Source: DATMXT01 sp035560415 (GTDB taxonomy: Bacteria; Bacillota; Clostridia; Oscillospirales; Feifaniaceae). From it: a stretch of DNA of 54,552 bases. The translations under genes and the position numbers were made by a program. The notes under the pieces were generated by a model. It was not told where the DNA came from, did no database searches, and was given only the letters and a program-made list of their open reading frames with translations. Positions 8,571 to 16,274 of the stretch are shown piece by piece. Every line of letters begins with the position of its first letter. Position 1 is the first letter of the stretch. Location of the stretch: contig DATMZG010000019.1 of assembly GCA_035560415.1 (NCBI GenBank), positions 1 through 54,552 on the forward strand, in the 5' to 3' direction.

Positions 8571-9905
8571 ATGCAAACGAAAATTCTGCTCTGGTTCGAT
8601 GTGGAGGACTATGTGACCCCGCAGGCCGACGACGCCTTCAAAGAGGTGCTCGACATGCTGGGCACGCTCGGAATCAGGGCCACCGTCAAGTTTGTCACCA
8701 AAAAGCTGGAAACGCTGCAAGTCCGCGGCAGGACAGACATTTTGCGCCTGCTGCCAAACCACGAGATGGCCTTTCACTCCACCCTCCACAGCGTCCACCC
8801 CATGCCCTCGGAGTATTTGAACGGCTACGAGTTTGCCGCGGGCGCCGCCGAGTTTGACCGAAGAGAATACCCCGGCTTTCTCAAAGTGTCGGAGCTCACG
8901 GGCCAGCATCAGACAAGCTACGGCCAGGCCAGCTACGCCTGGGCGCCGCAGGTTTTCCCCGCCATGCGAAAGTGGGGGGTGACGACCTACCTCGACGCGC
9001 ACCAGATCATCAATATGGACGAAATGCCCTTCTGGTACGGCGGCGTGCTCTGCCTCACCCGCATGAAGGACAACATCATCCGCCTCCAGCACCGGGACGG
9101 CGCCTTGCCGCAGTACATCGCCGGCTACGAGGCCCGCGACCGGCGGGGGGACATCTCTTTTGTCAGCACCTACGACCACCCGACTGAATATTGCACGCAG
9201 CTCTTGTGGGACAGGCCCTTCGCCCACGGCGTCAACCCCCGCGTCTTAAACCCCGCGCCCTTACGGGCGGAGGGCGAGCAGAGCAAATATATCGGCATGC
9301 TGCGGGACTTCATTTTGTACACGCTGCGCGACGGGGCCGAGTACATCACGGTCTCGCAGGCGGCGGGGTATGAAAAGCGCCGCGTCCGCCCCATAACGGC
9401 GGAGGATTTAAGAGAATATGCCGCCGGCTTTGACGGCAAGGTCTCCTATGCCGAGGTCGCCGGCGAGTGGCTGTCGGCAAGCGAAGTCTTCTCGCTGTGC
9501 GCAAGGGCGCTGACGGGCAGGGCCCTGACGCCCGAGCTGCTCTGGGGCCCCGAGGAGGACACGCCCTCGGTCTTCCACACCGAGACAGTCCCCGTTACAG
9601 AACTGGCGCAGGCGGCCTACGCGCAGCACGACCTCGTCCTCGGCTATAAGCAGCTCAAAACCCTCTATCGCGTGGGGGACAACTTCATAAATCCGCTCGA
9701 CATGCAGGCCACCATGCTGCGCGCCCTTCGCGAGGGCGGGGAGACGGTGGCGCTGACAAGGGCAATGGAGCTGGCGGCCGCCGCCCATGTCGACGACAGC
9801 TTCAAATTCACAAGCTCGGTGCTCTTTGAAGGGAACTTCAAGGGCGAGGAGATTTTCCGCCAGACCCGCCTCCAGTGCTGGACCTTGAAGCCGACGCGGT
9901 TTTAA
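8571..9905 (+). CDS. Polysaccharide deacetylase-like protein with an extra C-terminal region
   Basis: The N-terminal 250 or so residues look like a NodB/polysaccharide-deacetylase (CE4) fold: LLWFDVEDYVTP supplies the D-x-x-D-like motif 1 and FHSTLHSVHP the His motif 2; STYDHPTEY is a later conserved-looking element. No signal peptide or membrane anchor is visible, so it may act in the cytoplasm. The C-terminal 170 or so residues (mostly helical, including GYKQLKTLYRVGDNFINPLDM) are not recognised. ATG 8571 lies 6 bases after GGGAGG. It follows azlD by two bases and ends at a strong terminator. The substrate is unknown. Confidence 0.7.
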   Translation: MQTKILLWFDVEDYVTPQADDAFKEVLDMLGTLGIRATVKFVTKKLETLQVRGRTDILRLLPNHEMAFHSTLHSVHPMPSEYLNGYEFAAGAAEFDRREYPGFLKVSELTGQHQTSYGQASYAWAPQVFPAMRKWGVTTYLDAHQIINMDEMPFWYGGVLCLTRMKDNIIRLQHRDGALPQYIAGYEARDRRGDISFVSTYDHPTEYCTQLLWDRPFAHGVNPRVLNPAPLRAEGEQSKYIGMLRDFILYTLRDGAEYITVSQAAGYEKRRVRPITAEDLREYAAGFDGKVSYAEVAGEWLSASEVFSLCARALTGRALTPELLWGPEEDTPSVFHTETVPVTELAQAAYAQHDLVLGYKQLKTLYRVGDNFINPLDMQATMLRALREGGETVALTRAMELAAAAHVDDSFKFTSSVLFEGNFKGEEIFRQTRLQCWTLKPTRF

Positions 9906-9921
9906 CCTGTTATCGCACGAA

Positions 9922-9954
9922 AAAGCCCGGGAAGAATTTTTCTTCCCGGGCTTT
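9922..9954. terminator. Bidirectional intrinsic terminator
   Basis: AAAGCCCGGGAAGAA and TTCTTCCCGGGCTTT form a perfect 15-bp stem with a 3-base loop. A-rich and T-rich flanks allow it to act for both the deacetylase-like gene (+) and potD (-). Confidence 0.92.
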
Positions 9955-9968
9955 ATGTTGTCTTATCC

Positions 9969-11003
9969 TCAGCTTGCGGAGACGTCGCTCCAGATTTTCT
10001 CATAAGTCGAAGCCAGATCGCCCATGGGCAGGAATATCTCCATATTTTTCATGTCCTCGGCCGTGGGGTTTGTGATGGGGTTGTTCGTGATGCTCTCGTC
10101 CTGCTGCGCGGCGGCTTCGTCCACCGGCGAGCAGGAGGCCATATAGTCGGCGTTTTCAAGGGCGATGTCGGGCCGGCAGAGGAAGTCGATGAACTTCTCG
10201 CCATTGGCCTTGTTCTCGGCATTCTTCAAAATGACGGCAGCGTCAAACCAGACGTTGGTGCCCTCCTTGGGCAGGGCGTACTGAATGGTCTCGTCCTGTT
10301 CCTGAATGATGCCGATATCGCAGGACCAGAGAACGCCTATGGCGCCCTCACGGCCGATGAGCAGGTCCTTGATGTTGTCTCCGGTGTAGGAGAGGACCAG
10401 GGGCTTTTGCTCAATGAGCTTTTGCTTTGCGGCATCGAGCTCATCAAGATTCGTTGTGTTCAGGGAATACCCGAGCAGCTTGAGTGCAACGCCGATGGAG
10501 TCGCGCTCCGAGTTCATCATGAAAATCTGCTTTTCATACTTGGGGTTCCACAGGATACTCCAAGAGTCGATGGGGTCGCTGACAAGCTCGGGCGCGTAGG
10601 CGAGACACACGGTTCCCCACATATAGGGCACGGTGTACTTGTTGTCCGGGTCATAGTCGAGCCCTTTAAACTTCGGGTCGATGCCGGCCGCATTCGGCAC
10701 ATTGGCGAAGTCGATTTCGGCCAACATATCCTCGGCTTTCATCTTGGAGATCATATAGTCGGAAGGTATGACGACGTCATAGGTGTAGCCGGTCGAGTTT
10801 TTAATTTTCAGGTACATGTCCTCGTTGGTCTCAAAGGTGTCGTACACGACTTTGATTCCGGTCTCCTGCTCAAATTTCTCCACGACGCCGGGCGCAACGT
10901 AGTCGCCCCAGTTGTAGACCTTGACGACTTCATCGTTTTTATTGCTGGCGCAGCCGGCGAACAGCAGCATGAGGGCACAGACACTTGCAAGCAGTTTTTT
11001 CAA
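9969..11003 (-). CDS. potD: Spermidine/putrescine ABC transporter substrate-binding lipoprotein
   Basis: The extracytoplasmic polyamine-binding subunit, tethered to the membrane by a lipid. From TTG 11003 the protein starts MKKLLASVCALMLLFAGC, a classic lipoprotein signal with lipobox LFAGC; AAAGGA lies 9 bases upstream. An ATG at 11012 is in frame but touches the Shine-Dalgarno. The mature part has VYNWGDYVAPGVVEKFEQET, YDVVIPSDYM and PYMWGTVCLAY, hallmarks of the PotD/PotF family. It is last in the potABCD operon and ends at the 9922-9954 terminator. Confidence 0.93.
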   Translation of the reverse strand: MKKLLASVCALMLLFAGCASNKNDEVVKVYNWGDYVAPGVVEKFEQETGIKVVYDTFETNEDMYLKIKNSTGYTYDVVIPSDYMISKMKAEDMLAEIDFANVPNAAGIDPKFKGLDYDPDNKYTVPYMWGTVCLAYAPELVSDPIDSWSILWNPKYEKQIFMMNSERDSIGVALKLLGYSLNTTNLDELDAAKQKLIEQKPLVLSYTGDNIKDLLIGREGAIGVLWSCDIGIIQEQDETIQYALPKEGTNVWFDAAVILKNAENKANGEKFIDFLCRPDIALENADYMASCSPVDEAAAQQDESITNNPITNPTAEDMKNMEIFLPMGDLASTYEKIWSDVSAS

Positions 11004-11047
11004 TTCATACATTCCTTTCTAACCGAGTTGTACTCATTTTAACCGTT

Positions 11048-11854
11048 TTAACCGATGTTGATCATCTGCCCGTTGTCCTTGTCAGAGCGGAAGTTGACGA
11101 AGATGAGCATGGCAAGGACGACGACGAACATGAGGGTGGAGAGCGCGTTGATTTGCGGATTGATGCCGCGGCGGGTCATGGAGTAAATTTCTATTGAGAG
11201 CGTCGAGACGCCGGGGCCCGTCGTGAAGAAGGAAATTGCAAAATCGTCAATGGACATGGTCAGGGCGAGGAGAAATCCCGTCATCATGCCGGGGAATATC
11301 TGGGGGATGATGACTTTCCACAGCGCTCCCACCGGCCGCATTCCGAGGTCCATGGCGGCGTCCATCGTGTAGGGGTTGAGCTGTTTGAGTTTTGGCAGCA
11401 CCGAGAGCACCACATAGGGGATGTTGAATGCGATGTGGGCCAAAAGCAGCGTGCCAAATCCGAGTGTGATTCCGGCAAAAGTGAAGAGCAGCAGCAGGGC
11501 GACGCCGGTCACAATGTCGGGGTTGAGCATCGGAATATAGGTGACGTCGAGCAGCAGGGTGCGGGCGGCGCCGCTCTTCATGTTGTGCAGGGCGATGGCG
11601 GCCAGGGTGCCGATCATCGTCGCAACGAGGGCTGCCGAAAAGGAGATGAGCAGCGTGTTGCCGAGCGCCTGTATGATGCGGTCGTTTTGGAAAAGTGAGG
11701 CGTACCATTTGAGCGAAAACCCGCCCCAGCTGTTGCGCAGCTTGGACTCGTTGAAAGAGAGCGCGATGAGTACGGCGATTGGGGCGTACAAAAAGACAAA
11801 GATGAGGGCGGCGTAGACGCCCGAGACGCCGCGCAAAAGGCTTTTGCGGTTCAC
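11048..11854 (-). CDS. potC: Spermidine/putrescine ABC transporter permease PotC
   Basis: One of the two membrane permeases of the polyamine importer, 268 residues with about six helices. It starts with a hydrophobic segment (VYAALIFVFLYAPIAVLIALSF) and contains the family's LLLAHIAFNIPYV and the EAA-type coupling loop AAMDLGMRPVGALWKVIIPQI, which docks on PotA. The GTG start overlaps the potB stop by four bases. Confidence 0.93.
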   Translation of the reverse strand: MNRKSLLRGVSGVYAALIFVFLYAPIAVLIALSFNESKLRNSWGGFSLKWYASLFQNDRIIQALGNTLLISFSAALVATMIGTLAAIALHNMKSGAARTLLLDVTYIPMLNPDIVTGVALLLLFTFAGITLGFGTLLLAHIAFNIPYVVLSVLPKLKQLNPYTMDAAMDLGMRPVGALWKVIIPQIFPGMMTGFLLALTMSIDDFAISFFTTGPGVSTLSIEIYSMTRRGINPQINALSTLMFVVVLAMLIFVNFRSDKDNGQMINIG

Positions 11855-12687
11855 AGCATCACGCCCCCTTCCTCGTCGTCCTTGTTGCGATTGGTCAGCA
11901 GCATGATGCCGAAGACGAAAATCATGATGATCACGGACATGGCCGAGCCAAAGCCCTTGTCGTCCACGAGCTTGAACTGTTTTTCAATGAGGTCGCCAAT
12001 CAGCACCGTAGAGGTGCCGCCAAGGAGGCGCGAGATGACGAAAGTCGTCACCGACGGCATGAAGACCATGTTGATGCCGGACAGGATGCCGGGCATCGTG
12101 AGGGGCAGCGTGACCTTGACGAACGTGCGGGCGGGGGAGGCGCCGAGGTCGCTCGAGGCGTCGAGCAAACTGGTGTCGAGCTTGACCAGCATGTTGTAAA
12201 TCGGCAAAATCATAAAGGGCAGGAAGTTGTAGACCATGCCCAGCACAATGGCTTTTTCGGTGTACATGACGGAGAGCGGCGCAAACCCCATCGCCTTTAA
12301 GGCCGTGTTGATGATGCCGTTGTTTTCAAGCAGCGACATCCAGGAGTATGTGCGCAGCAAAAAGTTCATCCACATGGGCAAAATGAATAAGAGCGAGAGG
12401 AAGTTGCGCCACCGGGGCTGCAGCCTCGAGAGAATGTAGGCCGTGGGGTAGCCGAGCGCAAGACAGATGGCGGTGGCGACAAAGGCGATGCGAAAGGAGC
12501 TGAAGAGCACCTTCATGTACTGCGGCTCCCTGAAATCAAAAAATCTCACATAGTTCGAAAGGGTCAAAGACAGTCCGCCGCCGGGCGCCGCCACCGTGAC
12601 GCTGTAGAAGAAGACGAGCAGCAAGGGAGCGAGAAAAAACGTGAAGGCGTAGACGGCGTAGGGGTACGCAAACCCCGAGCGCCTCAC
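11851..12687 (-). CDS. potB: Spermidine/putrescine ABC transporter permease PotB
   Basis: The second permease, 278 residues with six predicted helices. LGYPTAYILSRLQPRWRN, FLLRTYSWMSLLENNGIIN and the EAA loop ASSDLGASPARTFVKVTLPLTMP match PotB. The GTG start overlaps the potA stop, and the stop overlaps potC, so translation of the three is coupled. Confidence 0.93.
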   Translation of the reverse strand: MRRSGFAYPYAVYAFTFFLAPLLLVFFYSVTVAAPGGGLSLTLSNYVRFFDFREPQYMKVLFSSFRIAFVATAICLALGYPTAYILSRLQPRWRNFLSLLFILPMWMNFLLRTYSWMSLLENNGIINTALKAMGFAPLSVMYTEKAIVLGMVYNFLPFMILPIYNMLVKLDTSLLDASSDLGASPARTFVKVTLPLTMPGILSGINMVFMPSVTTFVISRLLGGTSTVLIGDLIEKQFKLVDDKGFGSAMSVIIMIFVFGIMLLTNRNKDDEEGGVML

Positions 12688-13784
12688 TCTTCCTCCTCCG
12701 GAGGGATATCCTCCACGGGGTCGTCTGGATAGGCGTCGTCGTTTTCGAACTCTTTCATGATGTGTATGTCGTCGGGGGTCAGACTGAGGCTCAGGTGCTG
12801 ACCGGGCACGGCCGACTGGGTCGAGTGCACCATCCAGGTGAAATCGTCCTGCACGACCATGATCTCATAGTGGACGCCCTTGAAAGTGCAGGACTCGACG
12901 ACGCCGTCAATACTGCCCTCGCCGGGCGGGCAGAGCTTCAAATCCTCCGGCCGGATGACGACTTCAATGGGCTCATCCTTGGCAAACCCGCGGTCGACGC
13001 AGGTGTGAACCCGCCCCGCAAAGCGCACCTTGTAGTCCTCGAGCATGACGCCGTCCAGGATGTTGCTCTCGCCGATGAAGTCGGCGACAAAGGCGTTGCG
13101 CGGCTCGTTGTAGACGTCCTGCGGGGAGCCGATTTGCTGAATGTTGCCCCTGTTCATGACCACAATGGTGTCGGACATGGTCAGGGCCTCCTCCTGGTCG
13201 TGGGTGACGTAGAGGAAGGTGATGTCGGCCTGCTGCTGAATGCGCTTGAGCTCAATTTGCATGTCTTTGCGCAGCTTTAAGTCAAGGGCCCCCAGCGGCT
13301 CGTCCAAGAGCAGCACTTCGGGCTCGTTGACAAGGGCGCGGGCGATGGCGACCCGCTGCTGCTGGCCGCCCGACAGCGCCGTGACGCCCCGCTTTTCAAA
13401 TCCGTTCAAGTTGACGAGCTCCAGCATCTCCATGACTTTGGCGCGAATGACCTTCTCGTCGAGCTTTTTGACCCGCAGCCCGAAGGCCACGTTGTCGTAG
13501 ATGTTCAAAAACGGAAAGAGCGCGTATCTTTGGAAGACGGTGTTGAGATTGCGTTTATACGGAGGCAGGGACGTGATATTTTTGCCCTCGAAAAAAACGC
13601 TGCCGGTGTCGGGGTAGATAAACCCGCCGATGATCCTCAGCGTAGTCGTCTTCCCGCAGCCTGATGGGCCAAGCAGCGTCATGAATTCTCCGTCTTTAAT
13701 GCTCAGGTCTATATTATTCAACACAATATCACCGTCAAAGCTCTTGGAGACCTTGACAAGCTCAATGATATTGCTTTGTGTCAT
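12684..13784 (-). CDS. potA: Spermidine/putrescine ABC transporter ATPase PotA
   Basis: The ATPase of the polyamine importer, 366 residues. Walker A GPSGCGKTT, Q-loop TVFQRYALFP, signature LSGGQQQRVAIARAL, Walker B EVLLLDEPLGALD and the switch THDQ are all present, followed by a C-terminal TOBE domain (about 270-350). It ends in an acidic tail. ATG 13784 has AAGGA 7 bases upstream; an upstream in-frame extension lacks a Shine-Dalgarno and would cross the promoter region. Confidence 0.94.
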   Translation of the reverse strand: MTQSNIIELVKVSKSFDGDIVLNNIDLSIKDGEFMTLLGPSGCGKTTTLRIIGGFIYPDTGSVFFEGKNITSLPPYKRNLNTVFQRYALFPFLNIYDNVAFGLRVKKLDEKVIRAKVMEMLELVNLNGFEKRGVTALSGGQQQRVAIARALVNEPEVLLLDEPLGALDLKLRKDMQIELKRIQQQADITFLYVTHDQEEALTMSDTIVVMNRGNIQQIGSPQDVYNEPRNAFVADFIGESNILDGVMLEDYKVRFAGRVHTCVDRGFAKDEPIEVVIRPEDLKLCPPGEGSIDGVVESCTFKGVHYEIMVVQDDFTWMVHSTQSAVPGQHLSLSLTPDDIHIMKEFENDDAYPDDPVEDIPPEEEE

Positions 13785-13829
13785 TCTCTTATCCTTCCAC
13801 CCTTCACGCGTAAAATACAAAGCTCATAT

Positions 13830-13858
13830 ATCATAGGTTTTATTGACCGAAATGTCAA
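13830..13858 (-). promoter_or_regulatory. potA: Near-consensus promoter for potABCD
   Basis: On the minus strand, TTGACA (13853-13858), a 17-base spacer and TATGAT (13830-13835). The -35 overlaps the stop codon of the upstream pseudouridine synthase gene. Strong constitutive-type signals without an obvious operator. Confidence 0.85.
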
Positions 13859-14805
13859 GGATTTTGCAAAAAATCATCGAAAATCTTTGTCTGGCTTGAA
13901 AAAAACTCCTTTTTATCCAGATAACTCAGGATTCCTCGAAAATCCTCCAGCTCAAACCGGAGCCTGCGGGCGCAAAGCGCCTGTCCTGTGGCGCCTTTGG
14001 AGCCCGTTTTTCCGTACTTTCCGTCCCCGACAAGCGGATGCCCTATGTGGGCCATATGGGCCCTTATCTGGTGTGTACGACCCGTCACAAGGTCTATTTC
14101 AAGCAGGGAGACGCTGTCCTTGCAGTGCAGCGTCCGGTATTTCGTGATGATCTGAAGCCGGTCCTTTCCCGGCCGGTCAAAGACCGAGACCCTTTTTTCC
14201 TCCATGTCGCGGGAGAGGTAGGCCGTCAGCGTCGCCGAGGAGGGATTCGGACAGCCCGTGACAAGCGCAAGGTAGCTCTTTTTCATGAGCCGCCCCTTGA
14301 TGATCTCGTTCATTTCGCGCAAAGCCTCGGCATTTTTCGCGGCGACGCAAAGGCCCGCCGTATTGCGGTCAATACGGTTGCAAAGGGCCGGCGCAAAGCT
14401 GCGCTCATTTTCGGGGTCGTATTCGCCTTTTTGAAACAGATAGGCCTTGATGTGGTTGATGAGGGTGTTGTAGCTCTCGGCGTCGTCGCTGTGGACGAGC
14501 ATGCCTGCGGGCTTGTCGGCAATGAGGATATTGGCGTCCTCATAGACGACGGCAAGCCGCGGGGAGAGGCTTTTGACCGCTTTGTCCTCCTCGCGCCCCT
14601 CGAGCAGCTCGTCGTTGATATAGAGCTGCAAAACGTCGCCCTCGCAAAGCCGGTATTCGGCCGCCGTGCGGGCTCCCGCGCGCTTAATGCGCTTGGTGCG
14701 GATATACTTGTACATGAGGGAGGGGGGAAGGGCCGGATAGGCCTTGGACAGAAATTTGTCCAGCCGCTGCCCGGCGTCATTTTTGCCGACTGTGAGCTCT
14801 TTCAC
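13855..14805 (-). CDS. RluA-family ribosomal RNA pseudouridine synthase
   Basis: Converts specific uridines in RNA, probably 23S rRNA, to pseudouridine. The 316-residue protein has an N-terminal S4 RNA-binding domain (about 1-70, RLDKFLSKAYPALPPSLMYKYI) and an RluA catalytic domain with CNRIDRNTAGLCV, carrying the catalytic Asp where the family has HRLDxxTSG, then VTGRTHQIRAHMAHIGHPLVGD near the C-terminus. GTG 14805 lies about 8 bases from GAGGTG. Which of the RluA/C/D types it is cannot be settled from sequence alone; the S4 domain favours the RluC/D type. Confidence 0.9.
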   Translation of the reverse strand: MKELTVGKNDAGQRLDKFLSKAYPALPPSLMYKYIRTKRIKRAGARTAAEYRLCEGDVLQLYINDELLEGREEDKAVKSLSPRLAVVYEDANILIADKPAGMLVHSDDAESYNTLINHIKAYLFQKGEYDPENERSFAPALCNRIDRNTAGLCVAAKNAEALREMNEIIKGRLMKKSYLALVTGCPNPSSATLTAYLSRDMEEKRVSVFDRPGKDRLQIITKYRTLHCKDSVSLLEIDLVTGRTHQIRAHMAHIGHPLVGDGKYGKTGSKGATGQALCARRLRFELEDFRGILSYLDKKEFFSSQTKIFDDFLQNP

Positions 14806-14864
14806 CTTAGAAGCACCTCGCGGCGGGGATGGTTTAAAACAGCGCGCCTCCCGCCTTTCGTCGA

Positions 14865-14873
14865 ATTATACCA
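14865..14873 (-). promoter_or_regulatory. Extended -10 promoter for the pseudouridine synthase gene
   Basis: TGG-TATAAT on the minus strand (TATAAT at 14865-14870). The -35 is poor, as expected for an extended -10 promoter. Two tandem copies of an 11-bp repeat begin in the extension and occupy the -35 side. Confidence 0.55.
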
Positions 14874-14895
14874 CAAATAAAACGCAAATAAAACG
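14874..14895. repeat. Tandem 11-bp direct repeat in a divergent promoter region
   Basis: CAAATAAAACG occurs twice, perfectly and back to back (14874-14884 and 14885-14895), between the divergent starts of the pseudouridine synthase gene and pyrE. The one-helical-turn period could allow cooperative binding of a regulator; it might also be simple A/T-rich slippage. Confidence 0.6.
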
Positions 14896-14943
14896 TTGTG
14901 TAAATTTTTAAGATTTAGGATATGAATTTGCCATGAATTATAG

Positions 14944-14949
14944 TATAAT
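14944..14949 (+). promoter_or_regulatory. pyrE: -10 element for pyrE
   Basis: A perfect TATAAT lies 24 bases before the pyrE ATG, but the -35 hexamer at normal spacing is poor. With such a short leader there is no room for a PyrR-type attenuator. Confidence 0.5.
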
Positions 14950-14973
14950 GAATCGGTTGAAAGGGGAGTAGAC

Positions 14974-15552
14974 ATGCTTACAAAAGAACAGGTCATCGAC
15001 ATTCTCAAAGAGGCCGGAGCGTTTCTCGAAGGGCATTTCCTTCTGACCTCCGGCCGTCACAGCGACAAGTATGTGCAGTGCGCCAAAGTCTTTTTAGACG
15101 CGAAGTACAGCGAGCCCATCTGCAAAGAGATTGCCGACCACTTCAGAGGCGACAATGTCGATATCGTCATCGGCCCCGCCATGGGCGCCATACAGCTTGC
15201 CTACGAGGTCGGCAGACAGCTTGGCTGCCGCAACTTCTTCACTGAGCGCGAAGACGGGAAAATGACGCTGCGCCGCGGCTTTGCCGTGGAGCCCGGCGAG
15301 CGGGTTTTGGTGGTCGAGGACGTCGTCACGACCGGCGGCTCGGCTAAAGAGGTCATTGAAATTGCGCGGGCCGCGGGCGGCGTTGTCGTCGGCGTGGGCT
15401 CGGTCATCGACCGCACGGGCGGGGCGATGGACTTCGGCGTGCCCTTTCGGCCGGCCCTCTCCATGGAGGTGGTCTCCTGGGCGGCGGACGAGTGCCCCTT
15501 GTGCAAACAGGGTCTGCCCTATGTCAAGCCGGGGAGCCGCAAGAAGACATGA
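14974..15552 (+). CDS. pyrE: Orotate phosphoribosyltransferase
   Basis: Joins orotate to PRPP to make OMP in pyrimidine synthesis. The 192-residue protein has the PRPP-binding loop VLVVEDVVTTGGS at residues 111-123 and the substrate-loop region FFTEREDGKMTLRRGF at about 88-103. AAAGGGGAG lies upstream of ATG 14974. It is separated from other pyr genes and heads an operon with radC, uvrB and uvrA. A CPLCKQG motif near the C-terminus has two cysteines that may be structural. Confidence 0.94.
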   Translation: MLTKEQVIDILKEAGAFLEGHFLLTSGRHSDKYVQCAKVFLDAKYSEPICKEIADHFRGDNVDIVIGPAMGAIQLAYEVGRQLGCRNFFTEREDGKMTLRRGFAVEPGERVLVVEDVVTTGGSAKEVIEIARAAGGVVVGVGSVIDRTGGAMDFGVPFRPALSMEVVSWAADECPLCKQGLPYVKPGSRKKT

Positions 15553-16274
15553 GTTTAGGACCGCACGATGGTCACCGGCAGCGCATGCGGGAACGGTTTG
15601 TGCAAAACGGCTTTCGCGGGTTTGCCGCCCACGAGGTGCTGGAATATCTGCTTTTCTACGCCAGGGCGCGCGGTGACACGAACGAGACCGCTCACGAGCT
15701 GATCGACCGGTTCGGCTCGCTGCGCGCCGTTTTCGACGCCCCCGTAGAAGAACTTGCGGCCTGCAAAAACGTGGGGACTCACACGGCATATCTCATTAAA
15801 CTGGTGCCGGAGATGGCCCGCGTCTACGCCGAAAGCGGACTTGAGCCGGGCGCCGTGACGACGACGGGGGACGCCGCGGCCCTCTTGGCCCCGAAATTTT
15901 TCGGAACCGGCAAAGAGGTCGTCGCCATGCTCTGCCTCGACAACCGCAGAAACCCCAAGTTCTGCGGCATTCTGTACGAGGGCAGCGTCAACGCGGTCGA
16001 CGTCAACATACGGCTATTGATGGAAAAGGTGCTTGCGACAAAGTCGGTGGGAGTTGTGCTGGCCCACAACCACCCGAACGGCATCGCAATTCCGTCGGAG
16101 CTCGACATCGCGACCACCATCCGGCTGCGGGAGTACCTCAGAGGGATCGGCGTGACCCTGGTCGACCATCTCATCATGGTGGAAGGGGATTACATCAGCA
16201 TGGCCGAAAGCGGATTCCTCGACGAGGGCTATGTGAGAAGAAATATTTACAGGAGCGAACTCGACCTTGAATAA
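15549..16274 (+). CDS. radC: RadC family JAB/MPN-domain protein
   Basis: A protein of unclear biochemical role historically linked to DNA repair. The 241-residue product has a helix-hairpin-helix-like N-terminus (about 1-90) and an MPN+ metal-binding motif HNHPNG at 173-178 with S183 and D186, so the JAMM metal site looks intact. The ATG overlaps the pyrE stop (ATGA), and the end overlaps uvrB. The location beside uvrBA fits a DNA-maintenance role. Confidence 0.9.
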   Translation: MSLGPHDGHRQRMRERFVQNGFRGFAAHEVLEYLLFYARARGDTNETAHELIDRFGSLRAVFDAPVEELAACKNVGTHTAYLIKLVPEMARVYAESGLEPGAVTTTGDAAALLAPKFFGTGKEVVAMLCLDNRRNPKFCGILYEGSVNAVDVNIRLLMEKVLATKSVGVVLAHNHPNGIAIPSELDIATTIRLREYLRGIGVTLVDHLIMVEGDYISMAESGFLDEGYVRRNIYRSELDLE

